Assembly (NCBI GenBank): GCA_903828145.1
Contig: CAIKKY010000006.1
Span: 124,001-188,000, forward strand
DNA: 64,000 nt
Source: an uncultured Hyphomicrobiales bacterium
Lineage (GTDB): Bacteria; Pseudomonadota; Alphaproteobacteria; Rhizobiales; Devosiaceae
Direction: 5' to 3'
Shown here: positions 17,539 to 28,979 of the stretch, piece after piece
How the letters are laid out: each line of letters starts with the position of its first letter
How positions within the stretch are numbered: the stretch's first letter is position 1
Translations under genes and position numbers: made by a program
The notes under the pieces: model-generated
The model's database searches: none
What the model was told of the DNA's origin: nothing
The model's input: only the letters and a program-made list of their open reading frames with translations

Positions 17539-17789
17539 GCGTTAAGCCCCGCATCTGGTCACTCGATAGGTGAACGAAATGCGTCTTAATTATCGACTAA
17601 CGCAAGGTGCCATCACGTCCACCTTGAGCCGCACGGGGCGGCCATTGCTCTATGGGGTCAAAACGCGGCTGGCGGAAATTGATGCGAACCCCGGCCATTG
17701 TGGAGTTAAAATGACCTTGAGAGCCTGAGGGGCGGCGGCTGATATGAAGAGGCCACTGACCCTCCACACCAGCGGCCGGGCCGTTCGCC

Positions 17790-17817
17790 TTCGGGCGCGC
17801 GGCCCGTCATTTTTATA
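17790..17817 (+). terminator. Rho-independent terminator-like hairpin, plus strand
   Basis: CGGGCCG and CGGCCCG form the outer stem, with an inner CGCC/GGGCG pairing, and TCATTTTTAT follows on the plus strand. No plus-strand protein gene precedes it; the 17539-17790 stretch contains no convincing ORF. It may end an unannotated small RNA or be incidental. Confidence 0.4.
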
Positions 17818-17821
17818 AGTC

Positions 17822-18649
17822 CTAGTGCGCCATCAGCACCGGCACATCGGCATGCTCGAGCATGTGGCGCGTGGCACCACCCAGCACGAATTCGCGGAAA
17901 CGCGAATGGCCATAGCCACCCATAACGATCAGGTCGGCGCCAAGCCGACGGGCCTCGTTGAGAAGCGCCGCCGATTCATCGCCCCAGCCTTCGATCATGC
18001 GGATTTCCGCCCCGATGCCGTGGCGGCTGAGATAACGGCCCACGTCGGCGCCCGGCTCTTCGCCGCGCTGTTCGGCCGGGGTGCCGTCCTCGGCCAGCCC
18101 GACAATCACGGTTTTGGCCAATTCAAGCAGCGGCAGACTGTCGGCGAGGGCGCGCGCGGATTCGCGGCTGTCGTTCCACGCGACGAACACGGTGTCGTAG
18201 CGGGCCGGAGCATCATGTTTAGGGGGCAGGAACAGGCAGGGGCGGGCCGAGCGGAACAGCACGGCCTCCTCAACGGCTGATTGCGCTGCCGGATCGCCAT
18301 AGGGGCGGGTGCCGATGAACAGGTCGCTGAGCCGCACTTCGCGCGCCAGCGCATTGCCCGCCTCGGATGCAAAGGCATCGAGCCGCCGCAAGTCATGCGG
18401 CACGCCCAAAGCCGCCATCTGCGGCCGCAACAGGGCATCGACTTTTCTGGCCTGGGCCTCGCCTTCGCGCAGCAAGGCATCGAGATAGGCGGAGCCCGCC
18501 GCTTCGGTCAGCCCCAGAACTTCGGGCAGCCTGTTCACATGCAGCCCGGTGACATGGGCCTCGAGCCGCTCAGCGAGCGCCCCGGCGTGGGCCAGCCGCA
18601 CCTTGTCCTCATCAGACCCGGTGAGATGAACGGCGAGATCCTTGATCAC
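17822..18649 (-). CDS. Tandem universal stress protein
   Basis: A 275-residue protein made of two Usp folds. The second half is better conserved, ending LIVMGGYGHSRFREFVLGGATRHMLEHADVPVLMAH, which contains the ATP-binding G-x2-G-x9-G pattern; DTVFVAWNDSRESARAL opens the second domain. Tandem Usp proteins under FNR/FixK control are typical of low-oxygen survival. The gene is the second of an operon with a 36-aa membrane protein 12 nt upstream and a FixK-type box before it. Confidence 0.88.
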   Translation of the reverse strand: MIKDLAVHLTGSDEDKVRLAHAGALAERLEAHVTGLHVNRLPEVLGLTEAAGSAYLDALLREGEAQARKVDALLRPQMAALGVPHDLRRLDAFASEAGNALAREVRLSDLFIGTRPYGDPAAQSAVEEAVLFRSARPCLFLPPKHDAPARYDTVFVAWNDSRESARALADSLPLLELAKTVIVGLAEDGTPAEQRGEEPGADVGRYLSRHGIGAEIRMIEGWGDESAALLNEARRLGADLIVMGGYGHSRFREFVLGGATRHMLEHADVPVLMAH

Positions 18650-18661
18650 TTGAACTCTCTT

Positions 18662-18772
18662 TCAGTTCTGGCCACGACCTGCGGTGGCGCGTTGCGCATA
18701 GGCCAGAACGAGCATGAACACGATAAAGGCAAGTGCGACGGCGCTGACAACGATAACGGCGTCTTGCGGCAT
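18662..18772 (-). CDS. 36-aa single-pass membrane protein of the Usp operon
   Basis: ATG 18772 has a near-perfect Shine-Dalgarno AGGAGGATCCC directly upstream, and the frame runs 36 codons. The product is one transmembrane helix (residues 5-26, VIVVSAVALAFIVFMLVLAYA) with a short basic tail. Its position 12 nt before the Usp gene and behind a FixK-type box argues that it is real and microaerobically expressed. I know no function; small membrane subunits often stabilise oxidases or transporters. Confidence 0.7.
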   Translation of the reverse strand: MPQDAVIVVSAVALAFIVFMLVLAYAQRATAGRGQN

Positions 18773-18830
18773 GGGATCCTCCTCTGTGGTGTGCTGTCCT
18801 GAAATAGAGACTGTCGCGGGGACTTCTGCA

Positions 18831-18844
18831 TTGATGCAGGTCAA
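18831..18844. promoter_or_regulatory. FNR/FixK-type box between the Usp operon and fixL
   Basis: TTGATGCAGGTCAA matches the consensus TTGAT-N4-ATCAA at 9 of 10 positions. Its edge is 58 nt before the start of the 36-aa protein gene. It sits in the divergent region, so it could also affect fixLJ, whose start is 85 nt away. Confidence 0.75.
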
Positions 18845-18929
18845 GCCCGCACCGGGCGCGTCACCCCCGTCCGGCAGTTTGGCGGCGGGTTTCCTTGAAA
18901 GGGCGCGCGGGCCCGGTTAGAAGCAGGGT

Positions 18930-20294
18930 ATGCGGGCTGCTCCCACTCGACCTCACGCTCATCCCGACACCAGCCGAGACCTCAATCTCGGACTCGTTGC
19001 CGTGCTCGCTTTGGCGCTGGCGCTGGGCATCGCGCTCCTGCCCGATTTTCTGCTGATCGCCCGGTGGCGGGCGCTGTTCTCGGTGGTGCTGGGGCTCACC
19101 GGCATCGCGCTTTTTGCCGCTCTGCTGCGCTCGACCATCAAGGTCCGCGATGCGGCCCAGGCGAGTGCCGAGCGGCTGCGTGAGCGCGAGGCGCATCTCG
19201 AACTGATTCTCGATACCGTGCCTGATGCCACGGTCGTCATTGATACGGCGGGCACCATGGTCTCGTTCAATGCCTCGGCCGAACGGCAGTTTGGCTATCT
19301 GGCGGCCGAAGCCATCGGGCACAATGTCTCCATGCTGATGCCGGACCCCTATAAGGACCAGCATGATGATTATATCGCGCGCTATCTCAAAACCGGCGAG
19401 AAGCGCATCATCGGCATCGACCGCGTGGTGGTCGGCCGCCGCAAAGATGGCTCGACCTTTCCCATGAAGCTCGCTGTGGGCGAACTGCGCTCACCGGGGC
19501 AAACATTTTTCACCGGGTTCATCCGCGATCTGACCGAGCGCCAGCAATCCGCCCAGATGCTCGATCAGGCGCAGGCTGAACTGGCGCGCCTCGCCCGGCT
19601 CAATGAAATGGGCGAAATGGCCTCAACCCTTGCCCATGAACTCAACCAGCCGCTATCGGCCATTGCCAATTATGTGCAGGGCTCGCGCCGCATGCTCGAG
19701 AAAATCGACGGTGAGGCGGCTGACCGGCTGAAAGGCGCGCTCGATGAAACCGCGCGTCAGGCCATGCGCGCCGGCGACATTATCCGGCACCTGCGCGAAT
19801 TCACCGTGCGCGGACAGACCGACAAGCAGCGCGAAGATATCCGTGTTCTCATTGAGGAGGCGGGAACGCTGGCCCTCGTCGGCTCGCAGGAGCGCGGGAT
19901 CAAAACCGTTTTCGAGTTCACCGGCGGCGAAGCGCCCGTGCTCGCAGATCGGGTGCAGATCCAGCAGGTGCTGATCAACCTGATGCGCAATGCCATGGAA
20001 GCGATGCGCGAGAGCGAGACCCGCATCCTGACCATCCGGACCGAGCAACTGCCCGCGCAGGTTCGCGTCGAGGTCGCCGATACAGGGCCCGGCCTCGCGG
20101 ACGATATCGCGCCGCGCCTGTTCCAGCCCTTTGTAACGACCAAGCCCTCGGGCATGGGGATCGGGCTATCCATTTCGCGCCGCATCATCAATTCTCATGG
20201 CGGCGAGCTGTCCTTTGCCCGTAACCCGGCAGGCGGCGCGACCTTCAGTTTTACCCTGCCCCTCATCAGCGAGGATGATCGTGAACACCGCTGA
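18930..20294 (+). CDS. fixL: Oxygen-sensing histidine kinase FixL
   Basis: A 454-residue kinase with two transmembrane helices near the N-terminus (about 22-40 and 48-66), then a PAS domain (about 88-205) that looks haem-binding. H145 in [11 protein letters not shown] occupies the proximal haem-ligand position of FixL, followed by [19 protein letters not shown], very like FixL proteins. The kinase core has the phosphoacceptor H236 in [16 protein letters not shown], an N box ([12 protein letters not shown]) and GPGLADDI plus [12 protein letters not shown]. Loss of haem-bound oxygen activates the kinase, which phosphorylates FixJ. Its end overlaps the start of fixJ. Confidence 0.92.
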   Translation: MRAAPTRPHAHPDTSRDLNLGLVAVLALALALGIALLPDFLLIARWRALFSVVLGLTGIALFAALLRSTIKVRDAAQASAERLREREAHLELILDTVPDATVVIDTAGTMVSFNASAERQFGYLAAEAIGHNVSMLMPDPYKDQHDDYIARYLKTGEKRIIGIDRVVVGRRKDGSTFPMKLAVGELRSPGQTFFTGFIRDLTERQQSAQMLDQAQAELARLARLNEMGEMASTLAHELNQPLSAIANYVQGSRRMLEKIDGEAADRLKGALDETARQAMRAGDIIRHLREFTVRGQTDKQREDIRVLIEEAGTLALVGSQERGIKTVFEFTGGEAPVLADRVQIQQVLINLMRNAMEAMRESETRILTIRTEQLPAQVRVEVADTGPGLADDIAPRLFQPFVTTKPSGMGIGLSISRRIINSHGGELSFARNPAGGATFSFTLPLISEDDREHR

Positions 20295-20904
20295 CACTAT
20301 TGTGCATATCGTTGACGATGAGGAGGCGGTGCGCAATTCGCTGGCCTTCCTGCTCGGCAGTGCCGGGTTTGCCGTGCGGGTGCATGAAAGCGCCACGGCG
20401 TTTCTCACCGTTGCCCCGGGTATCACCAATGGGTGCCTCATAACCGATCTGCGCATGCCCGATATGGATGGCGTGGAACTGCTGCGCCGCCTGACGGGGG
20501 CCAATGCCATGCTGCCGGCCATTGTGGTCACGGGCCATGGCGATGTGCAGATGGCCGTTGAAGCGATGAAGGCTGGCGCGCTCGACTTTATTGAAAAGCC
20601 CTTTGCCGACGATGTGATGATCGCCTCGATCGGGCGCGCTGTGGCCAAGGCGGCCGCCGATGTGTCCGAGGAGACCGGCCGCGAACAGACGCGCCAGCGG
20701 CTACAGTCGCTTTCCGATCGCGAGCGTCAGGTGCTGAAGGGCGTGGTGGCCGGGCAGGCCAACAAGACCATCGCCGCTGAACACGGCATCTCGCCGCGCA
20801 CTGTCGAGGTCTATCGCGCCTCGCTCATGGGCAAGATGCAGGCCAAAAGTCTCCCTGATCTCGTGCGCATGGTGCTCGATCTGGGCGAAGGCGCGGCGCT
20901 TTGA
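20275..20904 (+). CDS. fixJ: Response regulator FixJ
   Basis: A 209-residue regulator: receiver domain with acidic pocket VDDEE, phosphoacceptor D58 in [13 protein letters not shown], conserved T/K positions in IVVTGHGD and DFIEKPF, then a LuxR-type HTH ([38 protein letters not shown]). Phosphorylated FixJ activates fixK and, in other species, fixT. ATG 20275, which overlaps the end of fixL by 20 nt and follows CGAGG, gives the normal N-terminus; GTG 20281 is possible. Confidence 0.93.
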   Translation: MIVNTADTIVHIVDDEEAVRNSLAFLLGSAGFAVRVHESATAFLTVAPGITNGCLITDLRMPDMDGVELLRRLTGANAMLPAIVVTGHGDVQMAVEAMKAGALDFIEKPFADDVMIASIGRAVAKAAADVSEETGREQTRQRLQSLSDRERQVLKGVVAGQANKTIAAEHGISPRTVEVYRASLMGKMQAKSLPDLVRMVLDLGEGAAL

Positions 20905-20929
20905 TCTAGCGCAACGCAAAACGCTTAGG

Positions 20930-20938
20930 CCCTAGTAG
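20930..20938. promoter_or_regulatory. CCCTAGTAG element before the receiver-like gene
   Basis: The bases CCCTAGTA occur here, 40 nt before the receiver-like gene, and again on the opposite strand within the inverted repeat upstream of the fixK-like gene (31948-31969). Sharing between two presumed FixJ target promoters makes it a candidate FixJ half-site; this is inference from two copies only. Confidence 0.3.
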
Positions 20939-20977
20939 CCTTGGCGGATCGAAACGCCTGATGGAAAGTCGCCGCCG

Positions 20978-21319
20978 ATGTCCACTGGCCGACTGCTCGT
21001 TGTAGCCCCCGATGATGACGTGCGCCGCTCGCTGGTCTTCGCGCTGGAGGCCGAAGGCTATGAGGTGGGCATCAGGGCGGATCTGCCCGCCGCGCCGTGG
21101 CTCAGCACCCATCCCTTTGATTGCGCCGTACTCGACCAGCGCGCGGTGCGCCCCTGTGACCGTGAGGTGTTGAGCGACACGCTGGCCTCGGCGCCGGTTG
21201 TTCTCCTCGCCTACCGGCCCCAGCCGTGGCTGACCGACAAGGTGTCGGCCATTGTCGAAACACCCGCGCTCGAAGGCGCCATGGTCGCCGCTGTGGAACA
21301 CGCGCTCCACCGGCATTGA
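20978..21319 (+). CDS. Stand-alone receiver-like protein, possible FixT-type antikinase
   Basis: A 113-residue protein with the fold pattern of a receiver domain and no output domain: acidic cluster PDDD at 11-14, a candidate phosphoacceptor D53 in FDCAVLDQ, but the conserved lysine before Pro is replaced by Thr (VETP, 93-96). Receiver-like single-domain proteins next to fixLJ include FixT, which binds FixL and blocks its phosphorylation. Caulobacter FixT carries a cysteine cluster binding an iron-sulfur centre; only C49 and C60 are present here, so the identity is tentative. It lies 73 nt after fixJ and 95 nt before ccoN. Confidence 0.6.
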   Translation: MSTGRLLVVAPDDDVRRSLVFALEAEGYEVGIRADLPAAPWLSTHPFDCAVLDQRAVRPCDREVLSDTLASAPVVLLAYRPQPWLTDKVSAIVETPALEGAMVAAVEHALHRH

Positions 21320-21350
21320 CGGTAACTTCAGGGTGAATTTCGGTGCCGCC

Positions 21351-21364
21351 TTGATCTGCGTCAA
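21351..21364. promoter_or_regulatory. FNR/FixK-type box upstream of ccoN
   Basis: TTGATCTGCGTCAA matches TTGAT-N4-ATCAA at 9 of 10 positions and ends 50 nt before the ccoN start, a spacing suited to class II activation by FixK or FnrL. Confidence 0.85.
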
Positions 21365-21414
21365 GGCTTGCTGGTCCCCCCTTCCTACGGTGCCTCGCGT
21401 CACCAAAGGTCTAG

Positions 21415-23040
21415 ATGGGGGCTACTTTGCGCAATATAGGCTGGATTATCACACTCGCGGCAGGAGCACTGTTCACGCTCATCCTGTCCGCCATGGGGCA
21501 GGATGCCCCCTTCCGCATCCAAATGGGACTTGTCACCGCCGTTCTGGCGTTGGGCGCCATCATTCTGATGCGTCGCCCCGACAACCCAGTCCGCATCCTC
21601 GCTCAGGGTGAAGCGGAGGGCTATTTCGATTCCCCCATCCGCGTCGGCTCGGTGCTGACGGTGTTCTGGGCCATTATCGGCATGACGGTGGGCGTGGTTA
21701 TCGCGCTGCAACTGGCCTGGCCCGAACTCAACTTCGGCCCCTATTTCAATTTTGGCCGCCTGCGGCCCCTGCACACCTCCGGCGTGATCTTTGCCTTTGG
21801 CGGCACGGCGCTCATAACGACCAGCTTCTACGTGGTGCAGCGCACCTCACGGGCCCGGCTGATTTCCGACGGGCTCGCGTGGTTCGTGTTCTGGGGCTAC
21901 CAGCTGTTCCTGCTGCTTGCGGCGACGGGCTATATCCTCGGCATCACCGAGGGGCGCGAATATGCTGAACCCGAATGGTATACCGACCTCTGGCTGACCA
22001 TTGTCTGGGTCGCGTATCTGGTGCTGTTCCTGGGCACCATCATCAAGCGCAAGGAACCGCATATCTACGTCGCCAACTGGTTCTACCTCGCCTTCATCGT
22101 GACGATCGCGATGCTGCACGTGGTCAATAACCTGTCGGTGCCGGTGAGCCTTCTGGGCTCGAAAAGCTATTCGGTATTCTCGGGCGTGCAGGATGCGCTG
22201 ACCCAATGGTGGTACGGCCACAATGCGGTGGGCTTCTTCCTCACCGCCGGTTTCCTCGGCATGATGTATTACTTCATGCCCAAGCAGGCCGGTCGCCCGG
22301 TCTATTCCTATCGGCTGTCGATCATCCACTTCTGGGCGCTGATCTTCCTCTATATCTGGGCCGGTCCGCACCATCTGCACTACACGGCGCTGCCCGATTG
22401 GGCGCAGACGCTCGGCATGGTGTTCTCGATCATGCTGTGGATGCCCAGCTGGGGCGGCATGATCAACGGTCTCATGACGCTGCGCGGCGCCTGGGACAAG
22501 ATGCGCACCGATCCGATCCTGCGCATGATGGTGCTCGCGGTGGCCTTCTACGGCATGTCGACCTTTGAAGGGCCGGTCATGTCGATCAAGGCGGTCAATG
22601 CGCTCAGCCATTATACCGATTGGACCATTGGTCACGTGCACTCCGGTGCGCTCGGCTGGGTGGGCATGATCAGCTTCGCTGCCGTGTATTTCCTCGTGCC
22701 GCGCCTCTGGGCCCGCACGCAGATTTATTCGCTGCGCATGATCAACTGGCACTTCTGGCTCGCCACCTCCGGCATCGTGGTCTACGCGGCCGTGATGTGG
22801 GTCTCGGGCATCACCCAGGGCCTGATGTGGCGCGAATATGATGAGCAGGGCTTCCTGGTCTATTCGTTCGCCGAAACCGTGGCGGCACTTCACCCCTATT
22901 ACATCGCCCGTGTCTTTGGCGGCGCGCTGTATCTCGCGGGGGCCATCGTGATGGCCGTGAACATCTGGATGACCATTGCGGGCAAAATCCGCAAGGAAAA
23001 GCCGATTGCCACCGCCGTTACCCTCCAGCCGGCCGAGTAA
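21415..23040 (+). CDS. ccoN: cbb3-type cytochrome c oxidase subunit I
   Basis: A 541-residue protein with about 12-14 transmembrane helices, the catalytic haem-copper subunit that reduces oxygen at high affinity. Haem and CuB ligands are visible: [17 protein letters not shown] (CuB His and the region of the crosslinked Tyr), [11 protein letters not shown] (paired CuB histidines) and [11 protein letters not shown]. First gene of ccoNOQP, preceded by a FixK-type box. Confidence 0.97.
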   Translation: MGATLRNIGWIITLAAGALFTLILSAMGQDAPFRIQMGLVTAVLALGAIILMRRPDNPVRILAQGEAEGYFDSPIRVGSVLTVFWAIIGMTVGVVIALQLAWPELNFGPYFNFGRLRPLHTSGVIFAFGGTALITTSFYVVQRTSRARLISDGLAWFVFWGYQLFLLLAATGYILGITEGREYAEPEWYTDLWLTIVWVAYLVLFLGTIIKRKEPHIYVANWFYLAFIVTIAMLHVVNNLSVPVSLLGSKSYSVFSGVQDALTQWWYGHNAVGFFLTAGFLGMMYYFMPKQAGRPVYSYRLSIIHFWALIFLYIWAGPHHLHYTALPDWAQTLGMVFSIMLWMPSWGGMINGLMTLRGAWDKMRTDPILRMMVLAVAFYGMSTFEGPVMSIKAVNALSHYTDWTIGHVHSGALGWVGMISFAAVYFLVPRLWARTQIYSLRMINWHFWLATSGIVVYAAVMWVSGITQGLMWREYDEQGFLVYSFAETVAALHPYYIARVFGGALYLAGAIVMAVNIWMTIAGKIRKEKPIATAVTLQPAE

Positions 23041-23050
23041 GGAGCACACT

Positions 23051-23782
23051 ATGGGACTCTTGGATAAACATGGCGTCATTGAACGAAACGCCACTTTGCT
23101 CCTCGCGCTCTCGCTGGTGGTTGTATCCATCGGCGGCATCGTGGAGATCGCCCCGCTGTTCTACTTCCAGAACACGATCGAGAAAGTGGATGGGATGCGC
23201 CCGTACACTCCGCTCGAACTGGCGGGCCGGAACATCTATGTGCGGGAAGGCTGCTACGTCTGCCACAGCCAGATGATCCGTCCGTTCCGCGACGAAACGG
23301 AGCGCTACGGCCATTACTCGCTGGCGGCGGAATCGATGTACGATCATCCGTTCCAGTGGGGGTCAAAGCGCACCGGACCGGATCTCGCCCGCGTCGGCGC
23401 CCGCTATTCGGACGCCTGGCATGTCGAGCACCTGAGCAACCCGCAATCGGTGGTGCCGGAATCGATCATGCCGAAATACGGGTTCCTCGCTCAGACCGAG
23501 CTGGATACCACCCTGATTGCGGCCGATCTCAAGGCCAATGCCATGGTGGGCGTGCCCTATACCGAGGACGCGATCACCAACGCCAAAGCCGATCTCATGG
23601 CCCAGGCGACGCCGGACGCCGATACGTCGGGTCTTATGGGGCGCTATCCCAAAACGGTCGCGCGTGATTTTGACGGCAACCCCGGCACGGTCACGGAAAT
23701 GGATGCGCTCGTTGCTTATCTCCAGATGCTTGGCACGCTGGTCGATTTCTCGACCTACGATGCCAAGGCCAATTACCGGTGA
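23051..23782 (+). CDS. ccoO: cbb3-type cytochrome c oxidase subunit II
   Basis: A 243-residue mono-haem membrane cytochrome c with one N-terminal helix (about 16-38) and the haem site [12 protein letters not shown] near residue 73, followed by the FKP-like [13 protein letters not shown] and the axial Met in IMPKYGFL. It passes electrons from CcoP to the catalytic subunit. ATG 23051 follows GGAG, 10 nt after the ccoN stop. Confidence 0.96.
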   Translation: MGLLDKHGVIERNATLLLALSLVVVSIGGIVEIAPLFYFQNTIEKVDGMRPYTPLELAGRNIYVREGCYVCHSQMIRPFRDETERYGHYSLAAESMYDHPFQWGSKRTGPDLARVGARYSDAWHVEHLSNPQSVVPESIMPKYGFLAQTELDTTLIAADLKANAMVGVPYTEDAITNAKADLMAQATPDADTSGLMGRYPKTVARDFDGNPGTVTEMDALVAYLQMLGTLVDFSTYDAKANYR

Positions 23783-23790
23783 GGTGACCC

Positions 23791-23973
23791 ATGGATACCG
23801 CACTCTATGATGGCCTGAGGCATTTCGCCGACAGCTGGGGGCTCGTCTACATGATGGTGATTTTTGTCACCGTCTTTGCCCTCATCGTGCGCCCTGGGTC
23901 CAAGGCCCGGGCGCAGGCGGCCGCCCGCATTCCCCTTGACGACGACCTTCCGAACTTCGAGGCCGACAAATGA
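23791..23973 (+). CDS. ccoQ: cbb3-type cytochrome c oxidase subunit CcoQ
   Basis: A 60-residue protein with one transmembrane helix (YMMVIFVTVFALIVRPG) and the family's C-terminal IPLDDDLP. CcoQ stabilises the oxidase complex in oxygen. It starts 8 nt after ccoO and overlaps ccoP by 4 nt. Confidence 0.93.
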   Translation: MDTALYDGLRHFADSWGLVYMMVIFVTVFALIVRPGSKARAQAAARIPLDDDLPNFEADK

Positions 23974-24836
23974 GCAACAAGGAAATCGACGACCTCAGTG
24001 GCACCGAGACGACCGGCCATGAATGGGACGGCATCAAGGAGCTGAACACCCCGCTGCCGCGCTGGTGGCTGTGGACCTTCTACGGTTGTATCGTGTTCGC
24101 GCTCGGCTATGTGATTGCCTATCCGGCCATTCCGCTGATCTCCTCGGCAACACCGGGACTGCTCGGCTATTCGAGCCGCGCCACGCTCGATGCCTATCTT
24201 GATGCGGCCAAGGCTGCCCAGGGCGGGCTCGTGCAGCAGGTGGCCGATACGCCGGTGGCCGAGATTGCGTCCAACCCGGACCTCGCCCGCTTCGCGGCGG
24301 CCGGTGGCAGGTCGCTGTTCAAGGTCTATTGCGTGCAGTGCCACGGCACGGGCGCAACCGGCGGTCCCGGCTATCCCAATCTCAATGATGATGACTGGAT
24401 CTGGGGCGGCACCATCGACCAGATTTACACCACGCTGACGCATGGCGTGCGCTGGGAGGCCGATACCGATACCCGCTTCAACATCATGCCCAATTTCGGG
24501 GCTGATGGCTTGCTCGAGCCGGCGCAGATCACCACCGCAGCCAGGTATGTGGCATCGCTGTCGGGTCTTGAAGGCGGGGAAAATACACCCGAAGGCCAGC
24601 AGCTTTTTGCTGAAAACTGCGCCGCCTGCCATGGCGACGCGGGGCAGGGCTTGCCCGATATGGGCGGCCCGTCGCTGGTGGACGCGATCTGGCTCTATGA
24701 TGGTTCGCTGGCCGGGATCGAAACCCAGTTGCAGAAGCCGCGTCACGGCGTGATGCCGGCCTGGGGCGCCCGCCTCGGCGACACGGCGGTGAAACAGCTC
24801 GCTGTCTATGTACACAGCCTCGGCGGCGGCAAGTAA
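23970..24836 (+). CDS. ccoP: cbb3-type cytochrome c oxidase subunit III
   Basis: A 288-residue diheme subunit: an N-terminal cytosolic stretch with GHEWDGIKELNTPLPRWWLWTFY, one transmembrane helix (about 33-55), then two cytochrome c domains with YCVQCHGTGATGG near 127 and CAACHGDAGQG near 215. It receives electrons from cytochrome c or the bc1 complex. A rho-independent terminator follows. Confidence 0.96.
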   Translation: MSNKEIDDLSGTETTGHEWDGIKELNTPLPRWWLWTFYGCIVFALGYVIAYPAIPLISSATPGLLGYSSRATLDAYLDAAKAAQGGLVQQVADTPVAEIASNPDLARFAAAGGRSLFKVYCVQCHGTGATGGPGYPNLNDDDWIWGGTIDQIYTTLTHGVRWEADTDTRFNIMPNFGADGLLEPAQITTAARYVASLSGLEGGENTPEGQQLFAENCAACHGDAGQGLPDMGGPSLVDAIWLYDGSLAGIETQLQKPRHGVMPAWGARLGDTAVKQLAVYVHSLGGGK

Positions 24837-24858
24837 CCGTCGCACCCCCCAAAAAACG

Positions 24859-24894
24859 AAGGGGCGCCTCCTTGCGGGGCGCCCCTTGTGTTTT
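24859..24894 (+). terminator. Rho-independent terminator of ccoNOQP
   Basis: GGGGCGCC and GGCGCCCC form an 8-bp GC stem with a 9-nt loop, followed by TTGTGTTTT, 24 nt after the ccoP stop. Confidence 0.85.
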
Positions 24895-24907
24895 AAGCCC
24901 CGGCTTG

Positions 24908-27199
<2,292 letters not shown>

Positions 27200-27347
27200 T
27201 TATACGCAGCCATGCCCGGTTCCGACCAAAAATAACCGGTTCCTTCTTCACCGGTATTTGATGGGCGGCGTACCACCCCCTGACCGGCGTTCCGCCGCCT
27301 TCAGCGCCAGGCGGGATCGACGGTTTGCGGCGCGGGCTTTCATCGAA

Positions 27348-27361
27348 TTGACCCAGATCAA
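27348..27361. promoter_or_regulatory. FNR/FixK-type box upstream of ccoG
   Basis: TTGACCCAGATCAA matches TTGAT-N4-ATCAA at 9 of 10 positions and ends 49 nt before the ccoG start, the same spacing as at ccoN. Confidence 0.85.
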
Positions 27362-27410
27362 CCGCCCCGCTGCGCCCCCATGGCACCTGCATCTGGTCAA
27401 GGAATCCGTC

Positions 27411-28979
27411 ATGACCACAATCATTCCCGCGCCCAAGGCTCCCAAGCTCGAACAATATGATGTCGAGCCGGTCAATTCGCAGAAGCGACGCCAACCGCTC
27501 TATGCGGCGCGCACGAAGATTTATCCGCGCCGCACCAAGGGCGCGTTCCGCAATTTCAAATGGCTGGTGATGCTGATCACCCTCGGCATCTACTACATCA
27601 CGCCGTGGCTCCGGTGGGATCGGGGGGCCTTCGCGCCCGATCAGGCCGTGCTGATCGACCTGGAACACCGCCGCTTCTTCTTTTTCTTCATCGAGATCTG
27701 GCCGCAGGAATTCTATTACGTCGCCGGCATGCTGGTGATGGCCGGTATCGGGCTGTTTCTCATCACCTCCACGGTGGGCCGCGCCTGGTGCGGCTACGCC
27801 TGCCCGCAGACCGTTTGGGTGGACCTCTTCCTTGTGGTTGAGCGCGCCATCGAAGGCGACCGCAATGCCCGCATGAAGCTCGAAAAAGGCCCGTGGACCG
27901 TTGATAAACTCTGGAAGCGGGTGACGAAGCACACGATCTGGCTGCTGATCGGCGTGGTGACGGGCGGCGCGTGGATTTTCTACTTTGCCGATGCCCCGAC
28001 GCTTCTGCACGATGTGCTGGGCTTCGAGGCGCCGATTGTCGCCTATTCGACCATCGCGCTCCTGACCGCAACGACCTATGTTTTCGGCGGACTGCTGCGC
28101 GAGCAGGTCTGCACCTACATGTGCCCGTGGCCCCGCATTCAGGGGGCCATGCTCGACGAATACTCCCTCACCGTGACCTATAATGAATGGCGCGGCGAGC
28201 CGCGCAACCTCCACAGCAAAAAGGCCATTGCCGAAGGCAAAGCCGTGGGCGACTGCGTGGATTGCAATGCCTGTGTGGTGGTCTGTCCCATGGGCATCGA
28301 CATCCGCGATGGCCAGCAGCTCGAATGCATCACCTGCGCGCTCTGCATTGATGCCTGCGATGACGTGATGACCCGGCTGGGCAAGGAAAAGGGCCTGATC
28401 TCCTATGCCACGCTCAACGACTACAACATCAATATGCGCCTGTCAGAGGGCACCGATGGCCGGGTCGATCCCGCCCGGGTGCGCGACACCTCAACCGGCA
28501 GGCTGATCGACGCGATCCGGCACACCACCTGGCGGTCCATCGTGCGGCCGCGCACCATCATGTATTTCATCCTGTTCTCGGCCATCGGTCTCGGCATGCT
28601 CACCGTGCTGTCGCTGCGCTCGCCGCTCGATATCAATGTGCTGCATGACCGTAACCCGCTCTATGTCGAGCTGAAGGATGGCTCCTTCCGCAACGGCTAT
28701 GATGTGAAGCTGCTCAACATGACCCCCACCCCGCGCAGCGTGGTGCTGAGCATCGAAGGCCTGCCGGGCGGGTCACTGTCACTGGCCGACAGTAAGGGTG
28801 AATCGAGCACGGCAATTGCGCTCGATCTTGATGCCGACAAGGTGCTGCCGCTCAGGGTCTATGTGCATGCCAAAGATGTGCAGTCCGCCAAAACGCCGTT
28901 CACGCTGGTGGTGACATCGACGGATGGCCTCGTCAGCACCGCCAGAGCCAATTTTGAAACGCCGGAGCCCAAAAAATGA
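27411..28979 (+). CDS. ccoG: cbb3 oxidase accessory ferredoxin-type protein CcoG/FixG
   Basis: A 522-residue membrane protein with about five transmembrane helices and two cysteine clusters for 4Fe-4S centres (CVDCNACVVVCPMGIDIR and CITCALCIDACDDVM), plus WCGYACPQTVWVD earlier. CcoG reduces copper for delivery to the oxidase. The C-terminal periplasmic domain (about 400-522) is Ig-like. ATG 27411 follows AAGGAA; earlier in-frame starts overlap the FixK-type box and are rejected. Overlaps ccoH by 4 nt. Confidence 0.95.
   Translation: MTTIIPAPKAPKLEQYDVEPVNSQKRRQPLYAARTKIYPRRTKGAFRNFKWLVMLITLGIYYITPWLRWDRGAFAPDQAVLIDLEHRRFFFFFIEIWPQEFYYVAGMLVMAGIGLFLITSTVGRAWCGYACPQTVWVDLFLVVERAIEGDRNARMKLEKGPWTVDKLWKRVTKHTIWLLIGVVTGGAWIFYFADAPTLLHDVLGFEAPIVAYSTIALLTATTYVFGGLLREQVCTYMCPWPRIQGAMLDEYSLTVTYNEWRGEPRNLHSKKAIAEGKAVGDCVDCNACVVVCPMGIDIRDGQQLECITCALCIDACDDVMTRLGKEKGLISYATLNDYNINMRLSEGTDGRVDPARVRDTSTGRLIDAIRHTTWRSIVRPRTIMYFILFSAIGLGMLTVLSLRSPLDINVLHDRNPLYVELKDGSFRNGYDVKLLNMTPTPRSVVLSIEGLPGGSLSLADSKGESSTAIALDLDADKVLPLRVYVHAKDVQSAKTPFTLVVTSTDGLVSTARANFETPEPKK

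Noticed and set aside
17734-17820. Short plus-strand ORF running through the terminator-like hairpin
   Set aside because: No ribosome binding site, and the sequence is explained by the hairpin; not counted as a gene.
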